This document shows, piece by piece, positions 13,601 through 35,669 of a DNA stretch of 64,000 nt; position 1 is the stretch's first letter; every line of letters starts with the position of its first letter. Made by a program: the position numbers and the translations under genes. The notes below the pieces were generated by a model that was not told the DNA's origin, did no database searches, and saw only the letters and a program-made list of their open reading frames with translations. The stretch lies in the NCBI RefSeq assembly GCF_000002995.4, contig NW_025062475.1:11598187-11662186 (forward strand). The letters are read 5' to 3'. Source of the DNA: Brugia malayi. Taxonomy: Eukaryota > Nematoda > Chromadorea > Rhabditida > Onchocercidae.

Positions 13601-13892
13601 TAAGTTACGAATTTATCATCCAGTTGATAATTGATAATTGAATGATAATTTCAAGTGTGTATAAAACATTTTTTGAATAAAAACTTTTTTTTTTCTGATA
13701 AATGAATCGATAATCTTTCCATAACTAATAATACTAATATTTTGTTTTGTTATATTTCGATTAATAAATGATAAAAAAAAATAAATATTTTCTATCAATA
13801 TGCAAAATAAATGTAAATTATAATAATATTTTCAGATATTTCTCGATTTTTCACGAAATGCAAGAACTGATATTGTTAAATCTCATTTCTGA
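1..13892 (+). CDS. ABCA-subfamily ABC transporter, C-terminal 938 residues (5' truncated by window)
   Basis: Full-size ABC transporter of the A subfamily, which move or flip lipids across membranes (C. elegans CED-7 and ABT proteins, human ABCA1). Exons: 1-152, 580-678, 788-873, 1408-1535, 1916-2079, 2630-2732, 3093-3174, 3280-3380, 3585-3758, 4069-4185, 4258-4411, 5484-5696, 6160-6344, 6928-7120, 7490-7602, 7858-8045, 12097-12226, 12708-12841, 13171-13273, 13430-13570, 13836-13892; phases join to 939 codons including TGA. The window opens just after the first nucleotide-binding domain ([11 protein letters not shown]), then gives a lumenal loop, several membrane segments and a complete second ATPase: Walker [12 protein letters not shown]-loop GYCPQFDA, signature [10 protein letters not shown], Walker [11 protein letters not shown]-loop LTSHSMEE. 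The signature motif is split by a 4051 bp intron that contains a phosphofructokinase gene and lacks an AG acceptor. All other boundaries are canonical. The family is certain; the exact orthologue is not. Confidence 0.93.
857..1175 (+). repeat. Three-copy tandem duplication of an exon-intron junction
   Basis: A unit of about 112-118 bp begins at 857, 969 and 1087. The first copy starts in the last 17 bases of the exon ending at 873 (CACTTTGATGTTTCAG) and runs into the intron. Copies 2 and 3 lie wholly in the intron and carry altered versions (TTTCCGATACC, TTTCCGGTATC) of the junction, so the second donor is lost and the third is weakened. Confidence 0.85.
2250..2430 (+). repeat. Imperfect tandem repeat of an AT-rich unit in an intron
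   Basis: The unit ATGATTACTTATTATTAATAA recurs about five times, separated by A-runs and TA runs, inside the intron 2080-2629. It is low-complexity intronic sequence with no coding signal. Confidence 0.8.
4647..5381 (+). repeat. 33 bp minisatellite, 22 full copies, in an ABC transporter intron
   Basis: Perfectly phased 33 bp tandem units, 22 complete plus a short partial copy, inside intron 4412-5483. Most unit differences are a few transitions (ACATTAGC/ATATTAGC, TTACCTG/TTATCTG, CAATCG/CAATCC). Because 33 is a multiple of three, one frame stays open as an 11-residue repeat, but there are no flanking splice sites to make it an exon. Copies 4 and 22 share a rare variant, which suggests segmental exchange within the array. 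Confidence 0.97.
8674..11149 (+). CDS. pfk: ATP-dependent 6-phosphofructokinase, nested in an ABC transporter intron
   Basis: Phosphorylates fructose-6-phosphate to fructose-1,6-bisphosphate, the committed step of glycolysis, in the cytosol. Two exons, 8674-9381 and 9503-11149, give 784 residues, the usual size of the tandem-duplicated animal enzyme. The catalytic N half shows [11 protein letters not shown] (~50), GGDGSL (~147), the catalytic loop GSIDNDF with Asp near 196, and the family signature [14 protein letters not shown] (~326). In the C half the matching loop reads TINNNVPGT: the catalytic Asp is replaced, as expected for the regulatory half of eukaryotic PFK. I chose the ATG at 8674; the TTG one codon before it is not a plausible animal start. 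An acceptor-like CAATTAG ends at 8667, 6 nt before the ATG, and fits spliced-leader addition. AATAAA at 11307-11312 lies about 160 nt after the stop. The whole gene sits within the ABC transporter intron 8046-12096 on the same strand. Having only one short intron is unusual next to its intron-rich neighbours. Confidence 0.97.
11307..11312 (+). terminator. Poly(A) signal of the nested phosphofructokinase gene
   Basis: AATAAA about 158 nt after the PFK stop, inside the ABC transporter intron. Its use would cut a transcript reading through from the transporter. Confidence 0.5.
12508..12703 (+). repeat. GATAAT/GATAGT low-complexity tract in the last part of an intron
   Basis: Degenerate hexamers of the type GATAAT, GATAGT and GTTAGT fill the 3' part of intron 12227-12707 up to 4 bases before the acceptor. 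Two frames stay open by composition (Ser/Asp/Asn in one, Ile/Met/Val in another) but end before the exon. It contains many GATA motifs. Confidence 0.85.
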
Positions 13893-16178
13893 AAAACGAT
13901 TAAATGCTAGCAAATATTAATCGGAACTGATAATCTTTTATCATTTTTGTCTTTCAAATTTGTTATAATCTTCATCTTTCATAAACTATTTCCATTTTTT
14001 TTAAACAATAAAATTAACTCAAATTTGAATTTAATTGTCAAATGCTTCTCTTTGATGAAAATCTTGCCATAAAGATGTTACAATGTATCATATTTAACAA
14101 ATTAAATAAAAATTAAATCTTGATTGATCAAATTAGAAATAATTTAAACAAATTAATATAACTAAATGAAATATCATTTATAGCTCAAAAAGATTAAATG
14201 AGAGACGCAAAATTTTCCTAAAAAGTGATCATTTATCTATCGAATTGTGCAATGTCAATTGCTATAAAAGCATTTTGATAACTTTTCTAAATTTTATTTT
14301 TGTAAATAAATAAAATGTTTGATTCTTTTTTTTTTTTTTTTTTTTTTTCATCAATTCATTTTGCTAGAAAACGAGAATAAGAAAATACACTAACAATTGT
14401 ATAAATAAAAAATTATTTTTGAATCATTTTAGTGCGTAAATAAAATTTTCAATTAGAATTCAAAAACAATAATAAATGTAATCCATTATTTTGTAAAATT
14501 TGATTGAAAAACTTTTAACTTGAATTACGCAAGATTTAAATGATAATTTTATATAATGTAACGATGATAATATGAATGAAATGACTAATAAACGAATTAA
14601 AATTTGATAAAGAAAAAGAAAAAAAAAAACATCAAAACTAATAGAATTCACTAGAAGAGTAAAAAATAACAAATAAAAATGAAACATTGAAATTAAAAAA
14701 AAGAAAAAAACAATAAAATTACCTGAATGACTAATTTAATGATTGCTTTATTAGTAATTGCTGTCATTCAAAAGTGTCAACTTGTCAACTCTAATATGTT
14801 GATAAATGGCAAATGACTGATTAATTAATCGGTCGATGATTATATTAATCTCTTTTTAATACTTCAAAAGTTAAAATCTATGTTTGAAATCCGTTACTAT
14901 TTTTCAACAAATAAATTTAATAAAGTGAAAAAAGAAATGGAAAGGTCAAATTCTAACTCAAAAAATAAATAATTCAATTATGCGAAAATCAGCAACAATA
15001 ATTAATGAATTTAAAGATTCACTGTTAACTAAAATTAATCTTTTTTTCTGATAATGAGATTTAAATCAAACTTAATTTGAAGAAAATTTGAAAAAAAATT
15101 ATTTCATGTAAATTTATTATTTATTTTGATTTGTTTATTGGTATAGAAATTGGAACAAATTAAACTCACGTTACCACGTCTATTCACTTTTTTTTAGTCG
15201 TAAATTTACGTGAAACATAAATTCTATTCTATGATTGCTTTATGGAATAATCTGTTTAATCAATTCAATAATACTATCAGAGTCAAAAAAAAAAATGTTT
15301 AATTGAAATTTCACTTAATATTTTGTCACTTAATTACTAAATAATGCAATTATATGATTATATATTCAATAGTTACATTGTTTTTTTTAATCTAATTTTA
15401 ACTTTCTACGAAAAAATTTATTCTAAAATATTTTTTTGCGAAAAAATTTTAGCATTCAAAATTTTTCATTCGAAATCTATCTGAAAAATCAATTCATCAT
15501 ATTTTTGAAAAAGATTTAAATCTCAGAATGCCTTCCTTTGAATTAATCTTAAAAAGAAATAAAATTTTCTAGTTTTTTTTTTTTTTTTTGGTAAGAATTG
15601 ATTACATTGATTCTGACGTGTAATTGTAATTTGAAAATTGAGCTTTCATTTTTCTCCTACCAATTTTACAATTTTTTTTCTTCAAACAAAATTTTTATAA
15701 ATTACAAAAAAAAAAAAAAAGATTAATTAACAATCTTAAAATAACATTGCTTAGATTTTATGATATATAAATTAATGCATTCAATTTATTTATTTGATCA
15801 TTTTATCTCTGACTATGATAAACTGATAAGAGAGATGAATCAGTTTATCACCATGTTAAATTGTGTTAAACTAAAAGATAGAAACTACTGTTAACCTATT
15901 CATCCACCCAATGACCCATATTTATTTTATCATTGTTACATAATGCAATTATTATATATGAATGGTCAATTGACCTCACTCTATCATTTTCTGTCCTATT
16001 TCGTTTAAATTTTGAAAATCTGCCGAAATGTCCAATTATTTTTTTCTTTTTTATTATAATTATTTTAAAAATGAAATAAGAGAAATTTCTGATAAATTTT
16101 TATTTAAAAGTAGCAAATATGATTTTTTTGTATGAAAAATTATTAATTATAAAATAGGTTAATTTATACTAGCAATTG

Positions 16179-16179
<1 letters not shown>

Positions 16180-16236
<57 letters not shown>
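16180..16236. repeat. AAT trinucleotide microsatellite
   Basis: GATAAT units pass into about 13 uninterrupted AAT units. It is intergenic. Confidence 0.9.
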
Positions 16237-16737
16237 TGTAACAATTTCTTTCTTTTTTCTTTTATTTTTTATTTTTACTTTCCACACTTTCTAAACTTAT
16301 TATTGGATGATTAATGAAATTTATGAAATTCCAATCCAATTTTATTTTCTAATTAGCTAAACAACTGATATGTTTATTGAATTACTGATAATATTTAATA
16401 CATAATGCAAAATGAAAATGTTTGATAATGTTATAAACAAAAATGATTAATAAAAAAATTTTAAAAGAAAGTAGCAACAATATCGTGTCTGAAATTTAAA
16501 AAAAAAAGTTTAAAATTCAAAATGAATATTAATCATACTTTGATTGATAATTTATTATTTTAATAATGCAATTGTTAAACATTTAAGTGGGCTGAAATTC
16601 ACCTCTTCAATTTTAATTTCTTTCTTATAATTTCTCATTTTATTCTCTTCTAAAATGATTAATCTGTTATGCTTTAAAATCTATGATAAATGATTATGGT
16701 ACGTATATTATTGCTAAATGTTTATGATAAGTGATTA

Positions 16738-16765
16738 TGATATGATATGATATCATATCATATCA
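16738..16765. promoter_or_regulatory. 28 bp perfect palindrome with GATA sites upstream of the collagen
   Basis: TGATATGATATGAT is followed directly by its reverse complement, ending 54 nt before the collagen ATG. Overlapping TGATA/TATCA motifs on both strands are GATA-factor type sites. In C. elegans, hypodermal GATA factors such as ELT-3 act on collagen genes. The role here is inference. Confidence 0.45.
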
Positions 16766-16819
16766 CTTATTATTTCTTATACTATTTCATACAGTATTTC
16801 TCGCATTTACTGATATAAG

Positions 16820-19405
16820 ATGCCAAAAACGAAAGATATTTTAATTGGAACATGCGGCATTGGTGCTGCTACATTATTTTGTCTAATTATTGCCATTGCG
16901 CATATTACCAGTGAAATACAAATGATAGAAAATGAATTTGATATCGAGATTAAAGCATTCCAGGTGATAATAATTGATAACCATCATTGTAACTTTTTAG
17001 TATAACATAAAAATATGACCTTTTTTGTCAAAAGTGAAGATGATAAGGTGATATAATTCGCAATGAATTAAATTCCATAGATAATAGATTCATTAAAATT
17101 CCTAAAATAAATTTTGCGAAAAAAAAAAATCTTTTATAATTACTTTTTAATTCATTTAAATTATTAGTTTAATTCACATTTTATTTTAAGCTAAAAGCAA
17201 TTGATCTTTGGAGAGATATGATATCAATGAATATCACTCATCGTCAACGTCGTCAGTATCCTGTTCCTAAAAGTCCGGATGTTATTGATCAGTCATTAAG
17301 AAAAGGTCCAGAATTAACAAACAGAATTAACACTTATTCCGGACCACCTGCTTCTTATGGCAGAGAAGCACAAAGTAGTGATAATGATTTGTTTAAATTT
17401 AAAAAAAAAAATTTGAAGCTAACAAGAGAGAGTATTAGTAGTGTCATAAATGTATAAATGGTGTTAAAAATTAGATATGTTATACAAAATCATATATTCA
17501 TAGTTTTTGCTTTCAGAAAATATAATAAATGAATTTTTATCAATTATCACATTATCATTCTGATAGCACTAAGTGAATTCCTAGGTGATCAAATTTCAAA
17601 AGTATTATTTATGAAATTTGCATTAAAAATCTAGGAAAATGACTATATCACACCTAAATATTCTTTGCACTACTATTAAATTTGATAATTCCAATTTGCA
17701 GTTTATTAACTAAATTTTTGAAAAAAAAAAAAAACTAAATTTTTTTTTTTCAACTAAATTTGAAAAAATTTCGAATGATTTCATTTATGATTTCTGAAAT
17801 ATTCTCTACTAATATATTATCAATGAATGAATGTTACAGGTACGAATGTATACACGGAACAATTAGGCGTAGATACGTCAGTTACTCGCGGTTACTTTTC
17901 CTTTCATAAATAAAACTGCAAGAAAATTTTAAATAAATTTGCATTCAAAAAAAAACAAAAATTGTTTTGACGAAAAGAACAATTTTTTTTTTCATTTTGT
18001 TCATTGTATAATACAAATAATTATTCATTCGCTCATTTTATTGCATTTCCATTTCAATGTTAGTAAAATTTTTTTAATATATTTTAGAAGAAAATGTTCA
18101 GAAAGAAAATTTATGTCCAGCTGGACCACCAGGACCGCCCGGTCCAAATGGTATGGATGGATTAGATGGTTTGGATGGAATGGTATTTCCTTTTTTTTTT
18201 TTTTATTTTTCAATTATTCAATTTATTTCGTCTTTTTTTTTTTCAATTCATCAAAAAGAATGACCGATTTACAAAAGTAAACACACATATATCACTAAAA
18301 AAAAAAAAAAAAAAAATAGAAAAATTTCGTAGCGGTTAAAAATTTAGACTAATTTTATAGCATTTTTAATAGATAATTTTAAAAAAAAAAGTTAAAAGTG
18401 AGATGGAAAATTTAGGATGCGCCGCATGGCGCAGATATGAAAGATGTGTATGGACAGTTGCAACAGTACGAGACATGTTTTTATTGTCCACCTGGTCCAA
18501 TAGGTCAGCCAGGTCAACCAGGTCGTCCTGGACCTCGAGGAATGCGTGGATCACGTGGTCCAAGCGGTGCAAATGGTCGCGACGGTCAACCAGGTCTTCC
18601 AGGACAGGTTAAAATTAACTTTTCAATTGTCTAATATTCTTCCCTCTAAATCTCTTCCTGCCATTGCTTTTTCTAGTCTCCTAAACTTCAAAAATCTTTC
18701 AAAAATCTGCCATTGCATTTAGGTTAGATTTAAATTTATAGATGGGCGCAGATGGGGCACCTGGACCAGAAGGTGAAGAAGGACGACAAGGAGAACCAGG
18801 TACGGATGCAGAAAAAGTTGTGGGAGTTCCAGGTGCAAAAGGAATTCAGGGTCCAGAAGGTCCACCTGGTGAGGAAGGTGATATAGGTGAACCTGGTCTA
18901 CCAGGTCTTGAAGGACCACCGGGAGAACGTGGAGCTGCTGGTGAAAAAGGAGATGATGGCGAGCAGGTAATGCATAATTAACCCATTAATTAATTAAACT
19001 AATTAAATAAATAAAGCATAATCAAATATCTGTCTTTTTTTATGATTATTTCAAGCATTAAAATATAGGTTTGAATTAAATTTTACTTTCATTTATACCA
19101 GATTTACATTAAATTAATGAAAGTAAAAATTCGCAAAAAAAACAAAAGTTTCAAAAAAAGAAAAAAAAACATTTAAATATCAAAATAAATGAAATTAGAT
19201 ATTTTAGTTAAATTTATTTAATATAATTTTTTTATAGGGTGAGCAAGGTGATCACGGTGAAGAAGGAATGCCAGGAAGTGATGCAGAATACTGTCCATGT
19301 CCAAGTAGAAGTATAGCTGTCAACAATAATCGACCAAAACAGAATGGTAGAATTAATGAAGAATTATCACCTCCGACAGAATATAAACAATTTATTACAC
19401 TATGA
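16820..19405 (+). CDS. Cuticle collagen
   Basis: Secreted structural collagen of the nematode cuticle, made by the hypodermis. Six exons: 16820-16963, 17191-17431, 18088-18182, 18416-18607, 18742-18966, 19238-19405; 354 residues. The N-terminus has a membrane/signal segment ([11 protein letters not shown], ~19-29) and the nematode collagen N-domain ending in [13 protein letters not shown] is a dibasic subtilisin-type (BLI-4-like) processing site. Gly-X-Y blocks follow, separated by cysteine-bearing gaps ([25 protein letters not shown]) that would cross-link chains, and a 37-residue non-collagen tail. The 3' end of exon 2 is the least certain point: 17431|GT keeps the frame into exon 3, but GT at 17438 or 17441 would also keep phase. 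A 28 bp perfect palindrome containing GATA-type sites lies just upstream. The linker between the processing site and the first Gly-X-Y block is long and polar. Confidence 0.92.
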
Positions 19406-20050
19406 TTATATTCAAATTAATTAAATTAAATTTGAAAATAATTCAATTAAAGTCAATTTGATCCATTTTTTAATTCACAATTTTCTTCGACTATTATAAA
19501 ACAAGCATACACTAAGAAAGCAAATTTTTAATGTTAACAATTAAATTAATACAAATGTAAAATTAAAAAGATTATAGCTTTGAATCATATCTGTTATCAT
19601 TTATAATGATAATACCTCCAACGCTTATCTTCATTTGATAATATTCGATTATGTTCAGCCAAATGATCAGCTGTTAAATGTAGCTGTTTGCTATTTTCTA
19701 AATTTAAAATATTTCAACTAAAATCATTTGTAATAATTTATGCGAATTTTTCCAAAAAAAAAAAAAGATATCATTTGATAAAGAGATAGTTTAGATTGTT
19801 TCTGAGCAAAAATCAAACTGAAATATATTATTTTTTAATCAAAATTAAATTTTCAACCTTTCGATAACGATGAAGTACAAATATATGAATTGTGTAGCAA
19901 ATGATAATTTCTATCCTTTTGTTTCATCATCCTAAAATATCAGTTCATTTATAAATAGTGCTAAATTTTATATTATTTAAATGAAATTTAAAACTGAATT
20001 TATTGCTCTTTTCTTTTTGGAAATAGAATATTTTCATAGTAATGATTAAA
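19406..20050. other. 3'-to-3' spacer between collagen and the four-TM gene
   Basis: This short convergent spacer is AT-rich. AATAAA of the minus-strand gene is at 19999-20004. No gene is seen. Confidence 0.75.
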
Positions 20051-22714
20051 TCATTTACATATATTTATAATACACCTTTTTTGTGAGGTAAATTCCTTGG
20101 ATAATTCAACATTCCAATCATTTTTCCATGTTGGTATTTTGCTATTAGCTTTATTTATCAGCAAATTTCTGCCATAATTCACATTTTCCAAATGGTTAAT
20201 TGATTCCAAACTTTTTTTAATGCGAAAGAAAAACAGCAAAACAATTACAACACATATACTCTGCAATTATTTTTCATTACTTATAAGTTTATTTGCATTT
20301 TTTATTTATTGATTACTACTGTATACTTAATTAATAATTACTAATTAATGCCTATATTTTTGCTAAATGCTAAACATTTTTCACTTTTTTGAATGATAAT
20401 TATTCCTCAAATGAATGAATGAATGAATGATTGATTGATTGATTGATTGATTCTCTTTAAAGTATTACTAATACTTCTTACATTGATCGGTAAGGAAAGG
20501 ATAAATTCGGTGACAGACATAATCAGTTGTGTGTCAAAGATGTCACCTGACCACCATATTATTGCATAAATTGTAGACAAAATAATTAGAGGTAATACGG
20601 TAAAGAACCATGGCAATATAAAATTAATTCGCTTCTGAAAATGATAGGCTGTTTGTTAAAATAAATTTTTTTTTATTAGTATCAGTATTTCTGCGTACTT
20701 TGCAAAATTAAAAATCTAATTATCATATCACAGTACACTGATCCTTGATTCACTAACATTCTGAATCACAACTACTCAAATATTTGATGATAATGATAAT
20801 ATGATTAAATTTCATTTCCTCAAAAGAAACAAATCATATCATTTTACCATATTCTTATCATTTTAATTCACTGATAAGCTAAACTATTTGTACGATGTTG
20901 CTAAATTGGAAAAAAATATTCTGCAATGATACTAGAAATTGAATGAAGTAATCGATATTCAAATTGATTTTTTTCTCAGAAAAGAAAATTTGACAAATTA
21001 CCTTTAGAAATATAAACTGAAATTATTATATTAAAATTATTTTTGAAAAAAAAAATTTTAATTTTAAAATCATTAAAATGATTACCGTAGTAACTCCATA
21101 GAATAGCATAACTGAGAGAATTAAATGTAACAAAGCAGTAATTAATGATACAATTGCAAGTGCAAATAATGCTAAAATATTATAAAATAAAATAAATATT
21201 TACTTCCATTACTCTCTGTAATTTGTAATTAATTCAAAGAAATATTAATTAATTAAGTATAAATATTAATTAGTAATTTATCTTATTTGGAAGATATTAT
21301 AGATAACAAATTATGATCTAATACAATAACAAAAGTAGAAATGATCCATTATCTTTTTAAGCATAAATAATTCATCATACTTAAGTCACATTGAGTTTTT
21401 CATTGAAAATTTTTAAAGGAAAAAAATAAATTAAAATAATTTTCAAATATATAAAATATTTGCAAATATTTTGACCAATGCATACAAATAATATTTTCAA
21501 TTTAGACTAATTACAACAAATAATTAAATTTTATTCTAATTTATCAAATTAAATTTCACATTTAAAATAAAATATAAATGAAAATTAAAAGCGTTAATAA
21601 ATAAAAATTTTTTTTTGCTTGAAAATAATTTTAAAAGATTCATTCATTAAATATTTCGGAAAAAAAAAAACAAAACAAATAAACAATATAGAATTGCTTT
21701 TATGAATTTTTAAAAAGAAGAAATTAACCATTTATACGACGTCTTTCGGGAGTTTCTGTTAAAATACCATACAATCCAGGAAAGCGAGCTTGAAAATTAT
21801 CAGTGCTAAAAAAAGATGCAATTAATTTAAATTTATTTCTTTCAAAAAAATATTTTTTTCTCAAAAAAAAAAAAAAATTAAAAAATATATTAAAAAAATT
21901 AGCCAAATAGAAAGCTCAAAATGCTATATTCTTACTTAACACTGAAAAAATCTACGTACAGTATTAGTAATAATCAAAATCTTTTAAGATTAAATAAAAT
22001 GAATAATTATAAATGATAATACATGTATTAATTAATTAATTAATTTAGGAAAAAAAATAAGTGTATTAATTAATTAATTTAGGAAATTATAAACAAGAAA
22101 AAAATTTCATTCTAAATAATATTTATTTATAAGTTTTCCAATTAAAAATAAAAAAACAAAACAAATGTTTGATATAAAAATAATGAAAAATAAAACTATT
22201 AGAATTAAGCATATACGTTCCATCGATGGGAATTTGTCGATTTTCAAATTCCCATTGTCGATTTTTAACATATTTCGTTTGCCATGCAAATATAACAATT
22301 TGAAGAATGGAATAAATCTGCAAATATTATTCATTTTGAAATGTAAATCATTTATTTACAAATAACTTTTCTATTTTCTTTTCATATAACTTTCTGATAA
22401 TACTGATAATTTTTTTGTCTGATAATTTAATTCTGATAATTTGAAGACAATAATTTTATGTTAGTTAAATGAAATTAATTAATTATGGTAATTTTGAATA
22501 AATCTTTTCCATTACCATTTTCTAACAATAGAATATTTATTATCTTCATTATTTATTACATAAAATATATGATTTTGCTTGTTTTCTTTATCAATAAATT
22601 GATTTAGTTAGGATAAAATAGTAATTAAATAATGGAATTATTATTTGATAATGATGTAAAGCTTACAATGTTCCATAAAGCGATGAAAATTGTTGAATTA
22701 TGCAAACAATCCAT
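20051..22714 (-). CDS. Unrecognised four-membrane-segment protein, 224 aa
   Basis: I do not recognise the family. Six exons in transcript order: 22714-22667, 22317-22217, 21805-21729, 21171-21086, 20634-20482, 20260-20051; all boundaries are GT-AG and phases add up to 225 codons with the stop. Hydrophobic segments lie near residues 9-26 (IALWNIIYSILQIVIF), 77-100 (LFALAIVSLITALLHLI), 109-128 (ILPWFFTVLPLIILSTIY) and 156-167 (CVVIVLLFFF). A basic loop (TETPERRRIN) comes before segment 2, and a polar tail of about 55 residues follows segment 4. An NST glycosylation site lies at residues 6-8. The layout is that of a small tetraspan membrane protein (MARVEL, claudin or nematode-specific types), but I see no diagnostic motif. 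AATAAA occurs 47 nt after the stop (19999-20004, minus strand). The first exon encodes only 16 residues; its ATG is inferred because it joins in phase. The gene is convergent with the collagen. Confidence 0.66.
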
Positions 22715-24067
22715 TTGATTAGTCAGTCGATCAATCAATCAATAGTGATTGTTGACATTAAAAATGATTTATTTATATTTATAAATAAACCTGACGAAAT
22801 TATCTATCACATGCAAACTTGTACATTCAATTAATTTATTGAGTTAATTAATCATTAGGGCAAAAAGACTTCAACTTTGTAAACAAATTTGGCAGTATAT
22901 ACCAAACATTGGATACTCTATGTAAATATTGTATCTAATATGAAAAATTATCTAAAAAGAGAGAAAAACAGAGAGAGAGAGAGAGGGAGAGGGAGAGCAA
23001 AAAAGTAAACATATAATGAAATTTCTCAGGTGAGAATGCTTATTTTGCTTCATTTCATTTCAATATTATTATTCCTTTGCTTCAATATCTTTTACATATA
23101 TTATCTATATTTCCGATTCTTTTCACTTCCACTCTTCTTATTCATAAACTATTATTTCTATTTGCGTTTTGCTAAAATAATCTCGAAAAGTTTTTCAAAT
23201 GAAACAGTTATGCACAAATGCGAATAAAGTTCTAACAACAACATTCGAACTTTTTTTTTTTGAAATTTGATAGACTAACAAGATGAGTGAGGAAAAAAAC
23301 CGGAGTAATTACTATGTGTTAAGAGAGTTTATAGTTGGAATAATTTTGAGATTGCTGCAATTTTACTCAAAAAATTTAATGGAAAATTTTTATTGTGAAT
23401 ATATAGAAGAAAGATGAATGAACAAAACAATAGATTGAATATTTGTTTTACAAAAAAGAATAGGGCACTGTGAATACATATAAAGAAAAAAAGAAAAGAA
23501 AAACCGATACTTATATACTTAAATTTTGATGTTTCACATAACACAGTGCTGCTGCTGATCACTAACTAGTACATGTGCATTATATAATACAAACAAGCAT
23601 TGCAGGTAAAAAAAAAAAAAAAAGGGAGAAAAAGTAATAAATGATTACAATTTTCACATGTTATTCCTATATAGGCTCTCTATGGATAAAAATGGATAAA
23701 AATTTTGAGAAGTAATAATAATTATCCCCTCTCACTGTTCTTTTTTTATTCATTTACTCATGATATTTAAACATTTTGAAAGAATTTTCAAAATTTTCAT
23801 CATTCATTTATTACAAAATTAAAAGATAAAAAAATCGAAAAGATCCATTATTTTCTTGAAGAATTCTTTCACAAGAAATTTACTCCAATATTTCCATTAT
23901 TTTCTAATATCCCTTCCCAATAAATGATCATAACAAGAAATAATAAATAAAGAGTGAAATAAAATTGTCTTTTAACAACAAGAACCGATGTGTGTTACTT
24001 CTATAAAATCGATTTGAGAACAAAGAAACGAATCAATGCTTTAAATGTGAAAGAAGAATATCAGTGA
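22715..24067. other. Spacer between the four-TM gene and the clathrin 3' end
   Basis: It holds the 5' flank of the four-TM gene and the clathrin 3' UTR. A GA tract with GGGA interruptions occurs at about 22968-22998. AATAAA in minus orientation at 23807-23812 may end the clathrin mRNA. No further gene is supported. Confidence 0.7.

Positions 24068-35669
<11,602 letters not shown>

Larger units (their letters stand above)
13893..16819. other. Intergenic region between the ABC transporter and collagen
   Basis: About 2.9 kb, very AT-rich. AATAAA at 14007-14012 is the likely poly(A) signal of the ABC transporter, 115 nt after its stop. An (AAT)n microsatellite lies at about 16180-16236. No exon with conserved protein content was found on either strand. 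Confidence 0.75.

Noticed and set aside
17837..17910. Possible extra collagen exon after a TTACAG acceptor
   Set aside because: It has no Gly-X-Y content, ends in a stop in the only usable frame, and the flanking collagen exons already join in phase without it.
18366..18919. Long minus-strand and off-frame open reading frames over the collagen exons
   Set aside because: The repetitive GGN-CCN codons of collagen remove stops in other frames; they show no independent gene features.
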